DNA from: DAOTYE01 sp034434915
GTDB lineage: Bacteria > Chloroflexota > Dehalococcoidia > Dehalococcoidales > RBG-16-60-22
Length of the DNA stretch: 64,000 nucleotides
Direction: 5' to 3'
Assembly (NCBI GenBank): GCA_034434915.1
Contig: DAOTYE010000004.1
Coordinates: 1 to 64,000, forward strand
Of the stretch, positions 43,616 through 51,929 are shown piece after piece. Made by a program: the position numbers and the translations under genes. The number at the start of each line of letters is the position of its first letter. Position 1 is the stretch's first letter. Below the pieces are notes generated by a model. That model searched no databases, was not told the DNA's origin, and saw nothing but the letters and a program-made list of their open reading frames with translations.

Positions 43616-44299
43616 CTATTTGCAAGCATCTTTATCACCCGGCAATGCCAGTTTCTTCAGACCGCCGATGACATCATTGAAATCCTCAAACGGGGTGTGG
43701 GGTATCCTCTCTTCCCGGCAGAGCTCCAGAAGAGAACCGCGGGCAAAAGTATGATGAGCCTCACGCGCGGGGTAAATATCAGATGAGCCATCTCCGATAT
43801 AGATGACACGGTAGCCCTGCTCCCGGTACCGCCGGGTGAAAAACGTCTTGAAGTGGTCATCAATATACCTGCCGTCAGGGGTGAAGAACTTCACTTCAAG
43901 TCCCTCCGGCTTGAAAGTGGTGCGCGCCGCAAAGACTCTCAGATGGTTCAGACCGGCTTCCTTCAGCACATAGTCAATATAAAAATCCAGCCCGTTGCTG
44001 GTGACGATGAAGTCATAGCCTTTCTGCCGGCAATAAGCCAGCAACTCCCTGAAGCCGGGGCGAATCTTCACCGCCCGTTTCTTCAAGAAGTCAAGAAGGG
44101 TGTCTTTACTTTCTTTTACCGCACTGAAGAGGATGCGATTGAACTCCCCCACCGTCAGTTTCTCCGCCTTGTAATCATCCAAGTATTTGCGCCAGTCCTT
44201 TTCGCCAAAGGCGTCAAGGAGAAGAAAGCTGATATCTTCTTCAGTAACGGTGCCATCAAAATCGCACTGAACGATTGTTTTCTTCAAGGGTGGAGACAT
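43616..44299 (-). CDS. HAD-superfamily phosphatase, MtnX/PSPase-like
   Basis: A 227-residue enzyme of HAD subfamily IB. D13-F-D15-G-T is the nucleophile motif, T-S-N-G-L-D the second motif and Y-I-G-D-G-S-S-D-I the metal-binding third motif. The cap is helical. The general pattern resembles MtnX (2-hydroxy-3-keto-5-methylthiopentenyl-1-phosphate phosphatase of methionine salvage) or phosphoserine phosphatase homologues. No other methionine-salvage gene is near, so the substrate is open. Confidence 0.83.
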   Translation of the reverse strand: MSPPLKKTIVQCDFDGTVTEEDISFLLLDAFGEKDWRKYLDDYKAEKLTVGEFNRILFSAVKESKDTLLDFLKKRAVKIRPGFRELLAYCRQKGYDFIVTSNGLDFYIDYVLKEAGLNHLRVFAARTTFKPEGLEVKFFTPDGRYIDDHFKTFFTRRYREQGYRVIYIGDGSSDIYPAREAHHTFARGSLLELCREERIPHTPFEDFNDVIGGLKKLALPGDKDACK

Positions 44300-44442
44300 G
44301 GATAATTAGAGACTCCTTATAAAACAAAAAGTGGGTGTGCCCATTTTCACTATACAGGAGAGCTATCTTCAGGGTCAAATGGAGAAATTCACCTGTGGCA
44401 GTCAAGACCTGCTGATGCTAAAATAAAATCGGTTATCCGGCG

Positions 44443-45180
44443 ATGACACGCACATACTACATCGGCGCATCAGGCTGGCATTATGACCACTGGCAGGGAC
44501 GGTTTTACCCTGAAGACCTGCCCCGCTCAGACTGGCTGTCTTTTTACTCCCGGCAGTTCAGCACCGTTGAACTCAATGCCAGCTTCTACCGCCTGCCCAC
44601 TGAGAACGCCTTTATGAAATGGTACCGTGCATCACCAGCAGAATTCCTCTTTGCGGTGAAGGTCAGCCGTTTCATCACCCATATAAAACAACTCAAGGAC
44701 GCGGAGGAACCATTGAAAACCTTTCTTGCCAGGACCGCTCTGCTTAAAGAAAAACTCGGTCCACTGCTTTACCAGCTCCCGCCCGGACTTCACCGCGACG
44801 ACGAAAGGCTTGAGTCATTCCTGAATATCCTGCCCGGGAACCTTCAACACGCCTTTGAGTTCCGCCACGAGTCGTGGTTAGACGAGGCGGTATTTGAGCT
44901 CTTACGACGTTATCACGCTGGTCTTTGCATCTTTGACATGCCCTCGCTCACCTGCCCGCCCGTGGCGACAGCTGACTTCGCCTATGTCCGCTTCCATGGC
45001 AGTCAGGGTCTCTATTCCAGTTGCTATTCAGATGAAGAGCTTGCCGGCTGGGCAAGCCGCATCGCCGGACTGCCGGAACACGTGAGAACGGTTTACATCT
45101 ATTTCAATAATGATGCTCAGGGCTACGCGCTGAAAAACGCACAGACTTTGCGCGGCTATCTTCAACAAGAAAAGAGGTAA
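44443..45180 (+). CDS. DUF72 (YecE-like) protein
   Basis: A 245-residue TIM-barrel-like protein of the DUF72 family. The start Y-Y-I-G-A-S-G-W-H-Y-D-H-W and then F-S-T-V-E-L-N-A-S-F-Y-R-L-P are the hallmark motifs, with F-E-F-R-H-E-S-W in the middle and Y-I-Y-F-N-N-D near the end. Function is unknown; a nuclease or tRNA link has been proposed. The HAD gene follows after 2 bases, so they are co-transcribed. Confidence 0.9.
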   Translation: MTRTYYIGASGWHYDHWQGRFYPEDLPRSDWLSFYSRQFSTVELNASFYRLPTENAFMKWYRASPAEFLFAVKVSRFITHIKQLKDAEEPLKTFLARTALLKEKLGPLLYQLPPGLHRDDERLESFLNILPGNLQHAFEFRHESWLDEAVFELLRRYHAGLCIFDMPSLTCPPVATADFAYVRFHGSQGLYSSCYSDEELAGWASRIAGLPEHVRTVYIYFNNDAQGYALKNAQTLRGYLQQEKR

Positions 45181-45182
45181 CT

Positions 45183-46004
45183 GTGAAGAACCACCACTAT
45201 AAACTGCTCGTCATTGACGTGGATGGCACATTGATTGATGGCAAAGGAGGCATACCTTCCGGCACTGAGAAGGTAATCGCCCGCGTAAAGCAGGCAGGAA
45301 TGCGGATTTCCCTTTGCACCGGACGCAGCAATACCGCCACAGTGCCCCTCATCAAACGGCTTTCCCTTGACGGCTACCACATTTTCTTTGACGGGGCGCT
45401 GGTCAGCGGTCCGGGACCGGCTGAGGAGGTGTATGCCCAGCCACTCGCACCCCAACACGTCAAGAAAATGATTGACTTTGCCCATGAACACGGCATAAAC
45501 CTTGAGCTTTTCACCGTCACGCGCTTCTTCTCCGAGCGGGAATCATGGTCAACACAGGTGCGCCGCGAGCTTTTCAGCATTGAAACGACCATCGTTGACT
45601 TCAACGACATCTGGCAGAGGGAAAGAATCATCAAAGGCACTATTCTGACCAGAACGCCAGAAGAAGTGTCAGCGGCTGAAGCGTTTCACCGCCACTTCCA
45701 GGGTCAACTCAACTTTTCCCAGGCGGTAGCGCCTTTTCTCCCTGGTGTCACTTTCGTCAATGTGCTTGCTCCGGGCGTTACCAAGGGAAAGGCTCTGGAA
45801 GCGCTCGTCTCCCACCTGAACATTCCGCTTGCTGACGTCTTTGCCATCGGGGACGGCAGTAACGATATCCCGCTCTTTTCCGCCGCCGGCATGGCGGTCG
45901 CCATGGGCAACGCGCCCGACCCGGTGAAAGCCGCCGCCGACTACGTCACTGATGACATTGAGCACAACGGGCTGGCAAAAGCCATCAAGAAGTTCTTATT
46001 GTAA
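45183..46004 (+). CDS. HAD-superfamily Cof-type phosphatase
   Basis: A 273-residue HAD hydrolase of subfamily IIB. D12-V-D14-G-T is the nucleophile motif, S-L-C-T-G-R the second, and G-D-G-S-N-D-I-P the metal-binding motif near 221-228. Large C2 cap between. Members dephosphorylate sugar phosphates, FMN or cofactors. GTG start preceded by AGAGGTAACT. Its stop codon lies inside a long inverted repeat (45995-46027). Confidence 0.88.
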   Translation: MKNHHYKLLVIDVDGTLIDGKGGIPSGTEKVIARVKQAGMRISLCTGRSNTATVPLIKRLSLDGYHIFFDGALVSGPGPAEEVYAQPLAPQHVKKMIDFAHEHGINLELFTVTRFFSERESWSTQVRRELFSIETTIVDFNDIWQRERIIKGTILTRTPEEVSAAEAFHRHFQGQLNFSQAVAPFLPGVTFVNVLAPGVTKGKALEALVSHLNIPLADVFAIGDGSNDIPLFSAAGMAVAMGNAPDPVKAAADYVTDDIEHNGLAKAIKKFLL

Positions 46005-46027
46005 CGCCTGATATATGTTACAATAAG
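45995..46027. repeat. Perfect 11-bp inverted repeat at the HAD gene end
   Basis: CTTATTGTAAC (45995-46005) and GTTACAATAAG (46017-46027) are exact reverse complements around an 11-base loop. The HAD stop codon is inside the left arm, and the start of the 2TM gene is 28 bases beyond. It has no T-tract; it may be an operator for the next gene or an mRNA-stabilising hairpin. Confidence 0.75.
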
Positions 46028-46055
46028 GGCAGGAATTTGATTATGGGGGTGCCTG

Positions 46056-46343
46056 ATGACCACTCAGCTGTCAGAGCAGGAAATGTATGAGCTCGCTAAA
46101 AAGCGGGTGAAGGCAAAAAGGGATTTTTACACCCACCTAGTAGTATATGTGGTGATTAATGCCATTCTGGTGATTCTCTGGTGGGCGGTCACCGGTGCAG
46201 GTTACCCCTGGTTCCTCTGGGCGCTGGGCGGCTGGGGAGTTGGTCTGCTGTTCAATTTTCTGGGCGTATTTGTTCTGGACAAGGACACCGCCTGGGAGAA
46301 AAGGCAGATAGAAAAAGAAATTGAGAAGATGAAGAAAAGTTGA
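46056..46343 (+). CDS. 2TM-domain membrane protein
   Basis: A 95-residue protein. A basic helix (A-K-K-R-V-K-A-K-R-D-F-Y-T-H) precedes two transmembrane segments (about 24-46 and 54-76) and a charged C-terminal helix. This is the 2TM domain, often found alone or at the N-terminus of sensor kinases in Bacteroidetes and Chloroflexi. Function unknown. The next membrane-protein gene starts 38 bases later. Confidence 0.83.
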   Translation: MTTQLSEQEMYELAKKRVKAKRDFYTHLVVYVVINAILVILWWAVTGAGYPWFLWALGGWGVGLLFNFLGVFVLDKDTAWEKRQIEKEIEKMKKS

Positions 46344-46381
46344 GCAGTCTGTGATGGACCGCTGTCCGAGAGAGGTGAACG

Positions 46382-46756
46382 ATGAAAAAACCTGACCTGC
46401 TCATTCTGATTGCCATCTGGGAGTTCGTCACCGCGTTCCTGGCAACTATCGGCATCGCCGTATTGGCGGCATTCGCCTTCCCACCAACAACGCATATGTG
46501 GAACATATCAAGAGCGGGAGCTATCTTCAGCATGAGCCTCGGTGCGCTGGCGCTGGTATTATTTGTCGCACTGGCAATTGCCGCCGGCATCGGTCTTCTT
46601 CTGGGCAAGGCGTGGGGGCGGACTATGGCGATTGTTCATTCGGCGTTGAGCCTGCTCAATATTCCCATCGGCACCATTATCGGCGCGCTCGCCCTCGCCT
46701 ATTTGTTCAGCGCCAATGTGAAAGCATACTTTGAGGCGCCACCTAAAACCGGCTAG
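46382..46756 (+). CDS. Small four-helix membrane protein, unknown
   Basis: A 124-residue hydrophobic protein with four transmembrane segments (about 6-30, 45-74, 78-86 to 100, and 93-112 region). G-K-A-W-G-R-T-M-A-I-V sits in the loop between the third and fourth. I do not recognise the family beyond general similarity to small DUF4870/DUF2127-like membrane proteins. It ends overlapping the convergent zinc-ribbon gene by 4 bases and follows the 2TM gene on the same strand. Confidence 0.7.
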   Translation: MKKPDLLILIAIWEFVTAFLATIGIAVLAAFAFPPTTHMWNISRAGAIFSMSLGALALVLFVALAIAAGIGLLLGKAWGRTMAIVHSALSLLNIPIGTIIGALALAYLFSANVKAYFEAPPKTG

Positions 46757-46974
46757 CGGTTAAGCCTGAAGAGGCGTTTCCACCACGGCGCGGCGCTCCC
46801 GTACCCCTTTACCACGAAGGAGTGCTCGCACCTGCCACAGCGCCACGTCTTGAAAAGTTCGTTATAGTAGGTCTCGGTGCTGCCACAGCGGGGACAGCTG
46901 GTGCGCAGTTTCTTCTGCGTCTCCTTATCCAGCTTCTTCCAGTATTTATCGTGCCAGCCGGGCCGTCCGGTCAT
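46753..46974 (-). CDS. Small zinc-ribbon protein
   Basis: A 73-residue protein. C-P-R-C-G near 28-32 and C-G-R-C-E near 46-50 form a treble-clef or zinc-ribbon site. The C-terminus is basic and aromatic (P-W-W-K-R-L-F-R-L-N-R), suggesting membrane or nucleic-acid contact. Function unknown. The ATG at 46974 has AAGGAG 5 bases upstream, which decides it over the preceding TTG. A heptad repeat copy lies just behind its ribosome binding site. Confidence 0.75.
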   Translation of the reverse strand: MTGRPGWHDKYWKKLDKETQKKLRTSCPRCGSTETYYNELFKTWRCGRCEHSFVVKGYGSAAPWWKRLFRLNR

Positions 46975-46990
46975 CAAAGCTCCTTATCTG

Positions 46991-47023
46991 CTTAGAGTTT
47001 AGTAATTAGAATTTAGAGTTTAA
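46991..47023 (-). repeat. Heptad AT-rich repeat, copy C
   Basis: The reverse complement reads as CTAAATT, CTAATTA, CTAAACT, CTAAG in 7-base steps, the same family as the copies near 26.2, 26.5 and 58.9 kb. It fills most of the gap between the GTPase stop and the zinc-ribbon gene. Confidence 0.7.
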
Positions 47024-47025
47024 CC

Positions 47026-48000
47026 CTATATGTGCAGTTCAATGACATCCCCGTCCTGGAGGACATGGTCGCGCTTGACCATGATGCCATCATGCTTGCC
47101 TGAGCCCCAGAGGCGGGCATACTTCATCTTGGCGAGGAAGTCTTTGTGCACCACCGCCGCGGCATCAGCAAGGGTGCTCCCCTTCGGCAGGACGATTGGG
47201 TCATCATAGTCCGGCTTCTGCCCCGGCGCCTTGGTATAGACCCGGATGATGCCCAGCATCTGGAACACGCTCCTTTTCAGTTCCTCAAGCCCCACCCTGT
47301 CTCTGGCAGAAATCGCCACCAGCGGCAGTTTGCCATTATAGGCGTTCTGCAGTGCGGTATAATTACTCTGCGCCCCGGGAAGGTCAACTTTATTGCCCAC
47401 GATGATGGCTTTCTTGCGGCTGAGAACTGCTTCCGGGTCCACATTCCCGATGCCAATATCAATCCTCATCCTGTGCAGATAGCCCAGGATTTCCGCCACC
47501 TGCGCGCGCGGGTCCTGGCTCAGGTCAAGGACGATTAGCAATGCGTCAGCCCGGCGGAACATGTGCGGCATCCACCATTGCAACGTCTGCGGCGCCAGCG
47601 GGGGAGTATCAATAAGCTGAATCTGGATATTTTCAAACTTCATCATACCCGGCAGGGGCGTCTGAGTGACAAACGGGTAGTCCGCCACGAGCGGAGAGGC
47701 GTTGGTGATGGCGCCAACGAGCTGGGATTTGCCCGAGTTCGTCAGCCCGATGACCGCCACCTGGGCGGCTCCCTCTTTGTCAATAAGCATGGAGGTGCGC
47801 GCCGCCCCACCCTTCTTCCCCATCATCTGGGTGAGCTTGGCAATCCTTGTCCGGAGGTCAGCGCGGAGATGGTCGGTGCCCTTGTGATGGGGCATGATGG
47901 CAAGCATCTCTTCCAGCGCGGCAATCTTTTCCTCCGGAGTTTTTGCCTCCCGGTATTCTCTTTCTGCCTCAAAATACTGGGGTGGTAAGTTAGCCGGCAC
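47026..48000 (-). CDS. OBG/DRG-type GTPase with TGS domain
   Basis: A 324-residue GTPase. A coiled basic N-terminus (1-75) precedes the G domain, with G1 at 85-92 (G-L-T-N-S-G-K-S), D-T-P-P as G3 and N-K-V-D as G4. A C-terminal TGS domain (about 255-324) ends it. This is the DRG/archaeal Rbg group, involved in translation or ribosome binding. The GTG start lies within the last codons of uvrC, with an 11-base overlap. Bacterial members of this group are found mainly in Chloroflexota and other deep lineages. Confidence 0.87.
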   Translation of the reverse strand: MPANLPPQYFEAEREYREAKTPEEKIAALEEMLAIMPHHKGTDHLRADLRTRIAKLTQMMGKKGGAARTSMLIDKEGAAQVAVIGLTNSGKSQLVGAITNASPLVADYPFVTQTPLPGMMKFENIQIQLIDTPPLAPQTLQWWMPHMFRRADALLIVLDLSQDPRAQVAEILGYLHRMRIDIGIGNVDPEAVLSRKKAIIVGNKVDLPGAQSNYTALQNAYNGKLPLVAISARDRVGLEELKRSVFQMLGIIRVYTKAPGQKPDYDDPIVLPKGSTLADAAAVVHKDFLAKMKYARLWGSGKHDGIMVKRDHVLQDGDVIELHI

Positions 48001-49819
48001 TTAAAGCCTCCTTTAGCCTTCTTGCCAATTTCACCGTCATGCCTTTCACCGCCGCCAGTTCTTCAATTGAAGCCTCTTTAATTCTGTCAATTGAGCCAAA
48101 GTGCTTCAGGAGCGCGCGGCGGCGTTTCAGCCCAATCCCCTCTATATTATCAAAAACAGAAATAAACGTCTCCCTCTTATGCACCTTCTGAAAGTAGCCG
48201 ATGGCAAAGCGGTGGGCTTCATCCCGCACTCGCTGGAGAAGGCGGAGTGCCGGTGAAGTGCGAGGCAAAACAACTGGCTTGGAGCGACCGGGGAGAAAGA
48301 TTTCCTCGTTTTCCTTGGCGATGCTCGCCACCGGGAAGTCCGCTCCGGCTTCCTTCATCGCGGCGAGAGCGGCATTGAGTTGCCCCTTGCCCCCGTCAAT
48401 AAGAACGAGGTCTGGCGCCACCGCCCACGTTTCTCCGGTGGCATCACTGCCCAGCCTTTTGAAGCGCCGTTTGAGCACCTCCTGCATCATGGCGTAATCG
48501 TCGGCGCCAGCGACTGTTTTAATTTTGAAGCGGCGGTAGTGGGCTGGCTTCGGCTTCCCTTTCTCAAAGACCACCATGCTCCCCACCGCCGCCAGACCCT
48601 GGATATCGGAGATATCGTAGCCTTCTATCCGCCCGGGCGGGCGGGGCAAATTGAGCTCCTTTTCCAGCTCAGCAAGGGCTTCTTCCAGCTCTCTAGGCGT
48701 GGCAAGCTGTTTGATTTTCATCTGCACCAGGCTTTCCCGCGCGTTCTGCGCAACGATGTCAACCAGCTCTTTCTTGCTCCCGCGGCGCGGCACCTGAAGC
48801 ACCACCCTCCCGCCCCGCCTCTTCTCCAGCCACTCCCTCACCACAGCTTCTTCCTCTACCGGATACTGAAGCAGGAGGCGTGGTGGCACATGCGGGCTGG
48901 AGCTATAAAACTGCTTGATGAAGCTGGTCATGATTTGAGACGGGGTCTCCTGCCGCGTTCCCTGAAGTATGAAGCTCTCCCGCCCGGTCAGCTTGTTATT
49001 GCGGATGAAGAAGACCTGGACACATGCCTGGTCACCGTCCTGGATGAAGGCGATGACATCCTGCTCACCTCTCACCTTCGCCGCAATGCGCTGGCCCTCA
49101 ATGACGTCCTGAATGGCGCTAATCTGGTCACGGATGAGCGCCGCCTTCTCAAACTGCAGCGCCTCAGCCGCCTTCTCCATCCTGTCCTGAAGCTCCCGCA
49201 CTATCCTTTCCTGCTTCCCCTCAAGAAAGAGAATGACCTGCTTGATGACCCGGGCATACTCTTCCTTCGTTGCCGCGCCGATGCACGGTCCCACACAGCG
49301 CCCCAGGTGATATTCAAGGCACGCGCGGGAGTCAGTCCCGGTGATGGGCTTGGTGCAGTAGCGGAAAGGGAAGATACCCTTAATGACTCTCAAAGTCTGG
49401 CGCACTGACCGCGCGCTGGCAAAGGGACCGAAGTAGCGTCCGCCGTCCTGCTCCAGGCGCCGCGTGACGAAAACGCGGGGATACTCTTTGTTCACCTCAA
49501 TTTTGAGATAGGGAAAAGTCTTATCGTCTTTGAGGCGCACATTGAAATAGGGATGGTGCCTTTTGATTAAGTTCAGCTCAAGGATGAGCGCCTCCTGCTC
49601 TGACCCCGTGACATAGAAATCAATATCCGCCACGCGGTCCACCAGGCGCTGGATTTTAGGAGTGAGCTTCTGTGCTGAGGTGAAGTAAGACCTCACCCTG
49701 TGGCGCAGGCTTGCCGCCTTGCCTACGTATAAAACAGTGCCCTGAGCGTCCCTCATGAGGTAAACGCCGGGACCTGTGGGCAGTCTTTCTATCTGCTCCG
49801 CAATGAGCTGGCTTACCAT
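47990..49819 (-). CDS. uvrC: UvrC, excinuclease ABC subunit C
   Basis: A 609-residue nucleotide-excision repair nuclease. The GIY-YIG nuclease domain covers about 12-95 (P-G-V-Y-L-M then Y-V-G-K-A). The UVR helix hairpin lies near 200-235, the RNase H-like 5'-incision domain at 380-540 (Y-D-I-S-D-I-Q-G and D-G-G-K-G-Q-L), and helix-hairpin-helix repeats at the C-terminus (from 555). Length and order match UvrC. No uvrA or uvrB is in the window. Confidence 0.96.
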   Translation of the reverse strand: MVSQLIAEQIERLPTGPGVYLMRDAQGTVLYVGKAASLRHRVRSYFTSAQKLTPKIQRLVDRVADIDFYVTGSEQEALILELNLIKRHHPYFNVRLKDDKTFPYLKIEVNKEYPRVFVTRRLEQDGGRYFGPFASARSVRQTLRVIKGIFPFRYCTKPITGTDSRACLEYHLGRCVGPCIGAATKEEYARVIKQVILFLEGKQERIVRELQDRMEKAAEALQFEKAALIRDQISAIQDVIEGQRIAAKVRGEQDVIAFIQDGDQACVQVFFIRNNKLTGRESFILQGTRQETPSQIMTSFIKQFYSSSPHVPPRLLLQYPVEEEAVVREWLEKRRGGRVVLQVPRRGSKKELVDIVAQNARESLVQMKIKQLATPRELEEALAELEKELNLPRPPGRIEGYDISDIQGLAAVGSMVVFEKGKPKPAHYRRFKIKTVAGADDYAMMQEVLKRRFKRLGSDATGETWAVAPDLVLIDGGKGQLNAALAAMKEAGADFPVASIAKENEEIFLPGRSKPVVLPRTSPALRLLQRVRDEAHRFAIGYFQKVHKRETFISVFDNIEGIGLKRRRALLKHFGSIDRIKEASIEELAAVKGMTVKLARRLKEALSAG

Positions 49820-49900
49820 GCTTGACCTCTGAAATTATTGTAACACAGGCTTGCATCTGGACAAAGCATCTTTGACCGCCTTCATCTGCTGGGGGGACCC

Positions 49901-49980
49901 GTCATTGCGAGCAAAGCGAAGCGATATCCCATTGAATTTATTGGGATTGCCACGCCCCGTTTTCATCGGGACTTGCAAAG
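49901..49980. repeat. Dispersed hairpin repeat, copy 2
   Basis: It starts GTCATTGCGAGCAAAGCGAAG and ends GCAAAG. ATCCCA/TGGGAT form the stem of a central hairpin, and ATTGCCACGCCCC onward matches the copy at 14332-14413. The two copies keep the hairpin but change its sequence on both sides, which suggests the fold matters. It lies in the 247-base gap between uvrC and xerC. Confidence 0.7.
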
Positions 49981-49994
49981 GCAGACAGAGGATT

Positions 49995-50023
49995 TTTACT
50001 TGCTTATAATTTTATGTTAAAAT
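49995..50023 (+). promoter_or_regulatory. Promoter of the xerC operon
   Basis: TTTACT (49995-50000) and TAAAAT (50018-50023) with a 17-base spacer. The -10 is preceded by TGT, close to an extended -10. It lies 43 bases before the GTG start. Confidence 0.5.
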
Positions 50024-50066
50024 ACTGCTATCCCTGAATAGAATTTTGCTTTTGCGAGGTTGAGCG

Positions 50067-50981
50067 GTGAGAGCGGAAATTGATACTTTCCTGAACTACT
50101 TAAAAGTGGAGAAGGGCTATTCGGAAAATACCATCGCGGCATACCGCAATGACCTGCTTGAACTGGCTAGGTTTGCCGAAAAAGAGCTGGGCAAACAGAA
50201 CCAGATGCCCTCATGGGCTGGCTTCAACCGGCAGGCGATGCTCGCCTACATGCTCCACCTCAAGAGCGACAAAAACTACGCCGCAACCACCGCCGCACGC
50301 AAGGTGGCTTCCGCCAAGTCTTTTTTCAAATTCTTGACCCGCGAGGGGACCATCAAGGACAACCCCGCCAAGGACATGAGCTCGCCCAGTGTGGGCAAGC
50401 CCCTGCCCAAACCCATCACCATCAGCCAGGTACGCCGCCTGCTGGAACAGCCGGCTAAGATAAATACCCTTGAAGCGAAGCGGGACAAAGCTATGCTGGA
50501 GCTCCTCTATGCCAGCGGCATGCGCATCAGCGAGCTCACCGCGCTGAACGTGGGCGATGTGGACACCGCTGGCGGATATGTGCGTTGCTTCGGCAAGGGG
50601 AAAAAGGAGCGCCTCATCCCCATTTATGAACAGGCGGCGCGGGCGGTCAAAGAATACACAGAGGAAGTCAGACCTAAACTGCTCCGCGGCAGAAAATCAG
50701 AAACCGCCCTCTTCCTTAACCCGCGCGGAAAGAGACTCACCCGGCAGGGGTTCTGGCAGAAGCTCAAAGAATATGCCCGAAGCGCCGGGCTGGACATCAA
50801 AATCAGCCCCCATACCCTGCGCCACAGCTTCGCCACCCACATGCTCAGCGGCGGTGCTGACCTGCGAGCGGTGCAGGAACTGCTCGGTCACGCCAATATT
50901 TCCACCACGCAGGTCTATACTCATTTAACATCAGAGCATGTCCGCCGCACTTATGAGAAATCTCACCCCAGAGCCAAGTAA
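50067..50981 (+). CDS. Tyrosine recombinase XerC/XerD
   Basis: A 304-residue site-specific recombinase. The N-terminal SAM-like core-binding domain (1-95) is followed by the catalytic domain, with R153 (S-G-M-R-I-S-E-L), H249, R252, H275 and nucleophile Y284 all present. This size and the lack of nearby phage genes point to the housekeeping chromosome-dimer resolvase rather than a phage integrase. No dif site was identified in this window. The start is GTG. Confidence 0.92.
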   Translation: MRAEIDTFLNYLKVEKGYSENTIAAYRNDLLELARFAEKELGKQNQMPSWAGFNRQAMLAYMLHLKSDKNYAATTAARKVASAKSFFKFLTREGTIKDNPAKDMSSPSVGKPLPKPITISQVRRLLEQPAKINTLEAKRDKAMLELLYASGMRISELTALNVGDVDTAGGYVRCFGKGKKERLIPIYEQAARAVKEYTEEVRPKLLRGRKSETALFLNPRGKRLTRQGFWQKLKEYARSAGLDIKISPHTLRHSFATHMLSGGADLRAVQELLGHANISTTQVYTHLTSEHVRRTYEKSHPRAK

Positions 50982-50993
50982 AGGAGATGCTAC

Positions 50994-51242
50994 ATGCCAG
51001 GTAAAAGTAAGAAACACGGCAAAGCAAAATATTCACTCCAGAAAGCGAAAGGGCTAAACCAGCCGCCGGCAGATGCCGGGATTGCTTCAGCCCAGAAGAT
51101 GCAGACACCGGCGGCTCCTGCTTCTGGGACACATGCGCAGGAAGGACGCTATCCATTCATCGGTGCGGAACTGCGCCTGATTGGCATTCTCTCCGGCATC
51201 ATACTGGTGATTCTCATTGTTTTAGCGCTGGTCTTGCCATAA
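50994..51242 (+). CDS. Small single-helix membrane protein
   Basis: An 82-residue protein. The N-terminus is lysine-rich (K-S-K-K-H-G-K-A-K-Y), then a proline- and alanine-rich linker, and one C-terminal helix (about 59-81). This is a tail-anchored topology with a basic cytosolic head. AAAGGAG precedes the ATG, 12 bases after xerC. I do not recognise a family. Confidence 0.72.
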   Translation: MPGKSKKHGKAKYSLQKAKGLNQPPADAGIASAQKMQTPAAPASGTHAQEGRYPFIGAELRLIGILSGIILVILIVLALVLP

Positions 51243-51260
51243 CCACGGGCTGGTTTCACT

Positions 51261-51929
51261 ATGGATTTTTCTGCCGCCAGAGCTGAGCTGATTGCCCATC
51301 TCAGCACTGAAATTAAAGACAAGCGGGTACTGGAGGCGATGGCGCGCGTCCCCCGCGAGCTTTTTGTCCCGACGGAAAGCCGGCACCTCGCTTATGAAGA
51401 CATACCGCTGCCAATTGGCTACGGGCAGACCATTTCCCAGCCTTACATCATCGCCTTGATGACCCAGTCGCTGGAACTCAAAGAAAGCGATAAGGTGCTG
51501 GAAATTGGCACCGGGAGCGGCTACCAGACCGCCATCCTTGCTGAGCTGGCGCGGCAGGTAGTTACCGTGGAGCGCCTGCCTGAGCTTATTCAGCGGGCAA
51601 AACAGGTGCTGGATAAGCTGGGTTACCACAATATCCAGTTCCACATGGCGGAGGAAACGCTCGGGTGGAAGAAAGACGCACCATATGACGCCATTATGGT
51701 CACTGCGGGAGCACCGGATATTCCTGAGGAACTTATGGCGCAGTTAGCCATCAACGGTAGAATGGTTATACCGGTCGGCTCACGTTTCTTGCAAGAGCTG
51801 GTCAAAGTGACCCGCCACAAGACAAAACGGACAGTAGAGAACCTGGGCGGCTGCCGCTTTGTCTCGCTCATCGGCAAGGGTGCCTGGGAAAATGAACAGT
51901 GGCAAGGAGAAGGTGATGGACCTATTTGA
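51261..51929 (+). CDS. pcm: Protein-L-isoaspartate O-methyltransferase
   Basis: A 222-residue SAM-dependent methyltransferase that starts repair of isoaspartyl residues in damaged proteins. P-R-E-L-F-V-P and Y-E-D-I-P-L-P-I-G-Y-G-Q-T-I-S-Q-P are family signatures; E-I-G-T-G-S-G-Y-Q-T binds SAM. Its end overlaps the nitroreductase start by 14 bases. Confidence 0.94.
   Translation: MDFSAARAELIAHLSTEIKDKRVLEAMARVPRELFVPTESRHLAYEDIPLPIGYGQTISQPYIIALMTQSLELKESDKVLEIGTGSGYQTAILAELARQVVTVERLPELIQRAKQVLDKLGYHNIQFHMAEETLGWKKDAPYDAIMVTAGAPDIPEELMAQLAINGRMVIPVGSRFLQELVKVTRHKTKRTVENLGGCRFVSLIGKGAWENEQWQGEGDGPI

Noticed and set aside
47563..47988. Open frame opposite the OBG-type GTPase
   Set aside because: Shadow of the GTPase coding strand without family features.
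48380..49408. Long plus-strand frame (342 codons) opposite uvrC
   Set aside because: Entirely antisense to UvrC domains; histidine/leucine-rich translation typical of shadow frames.
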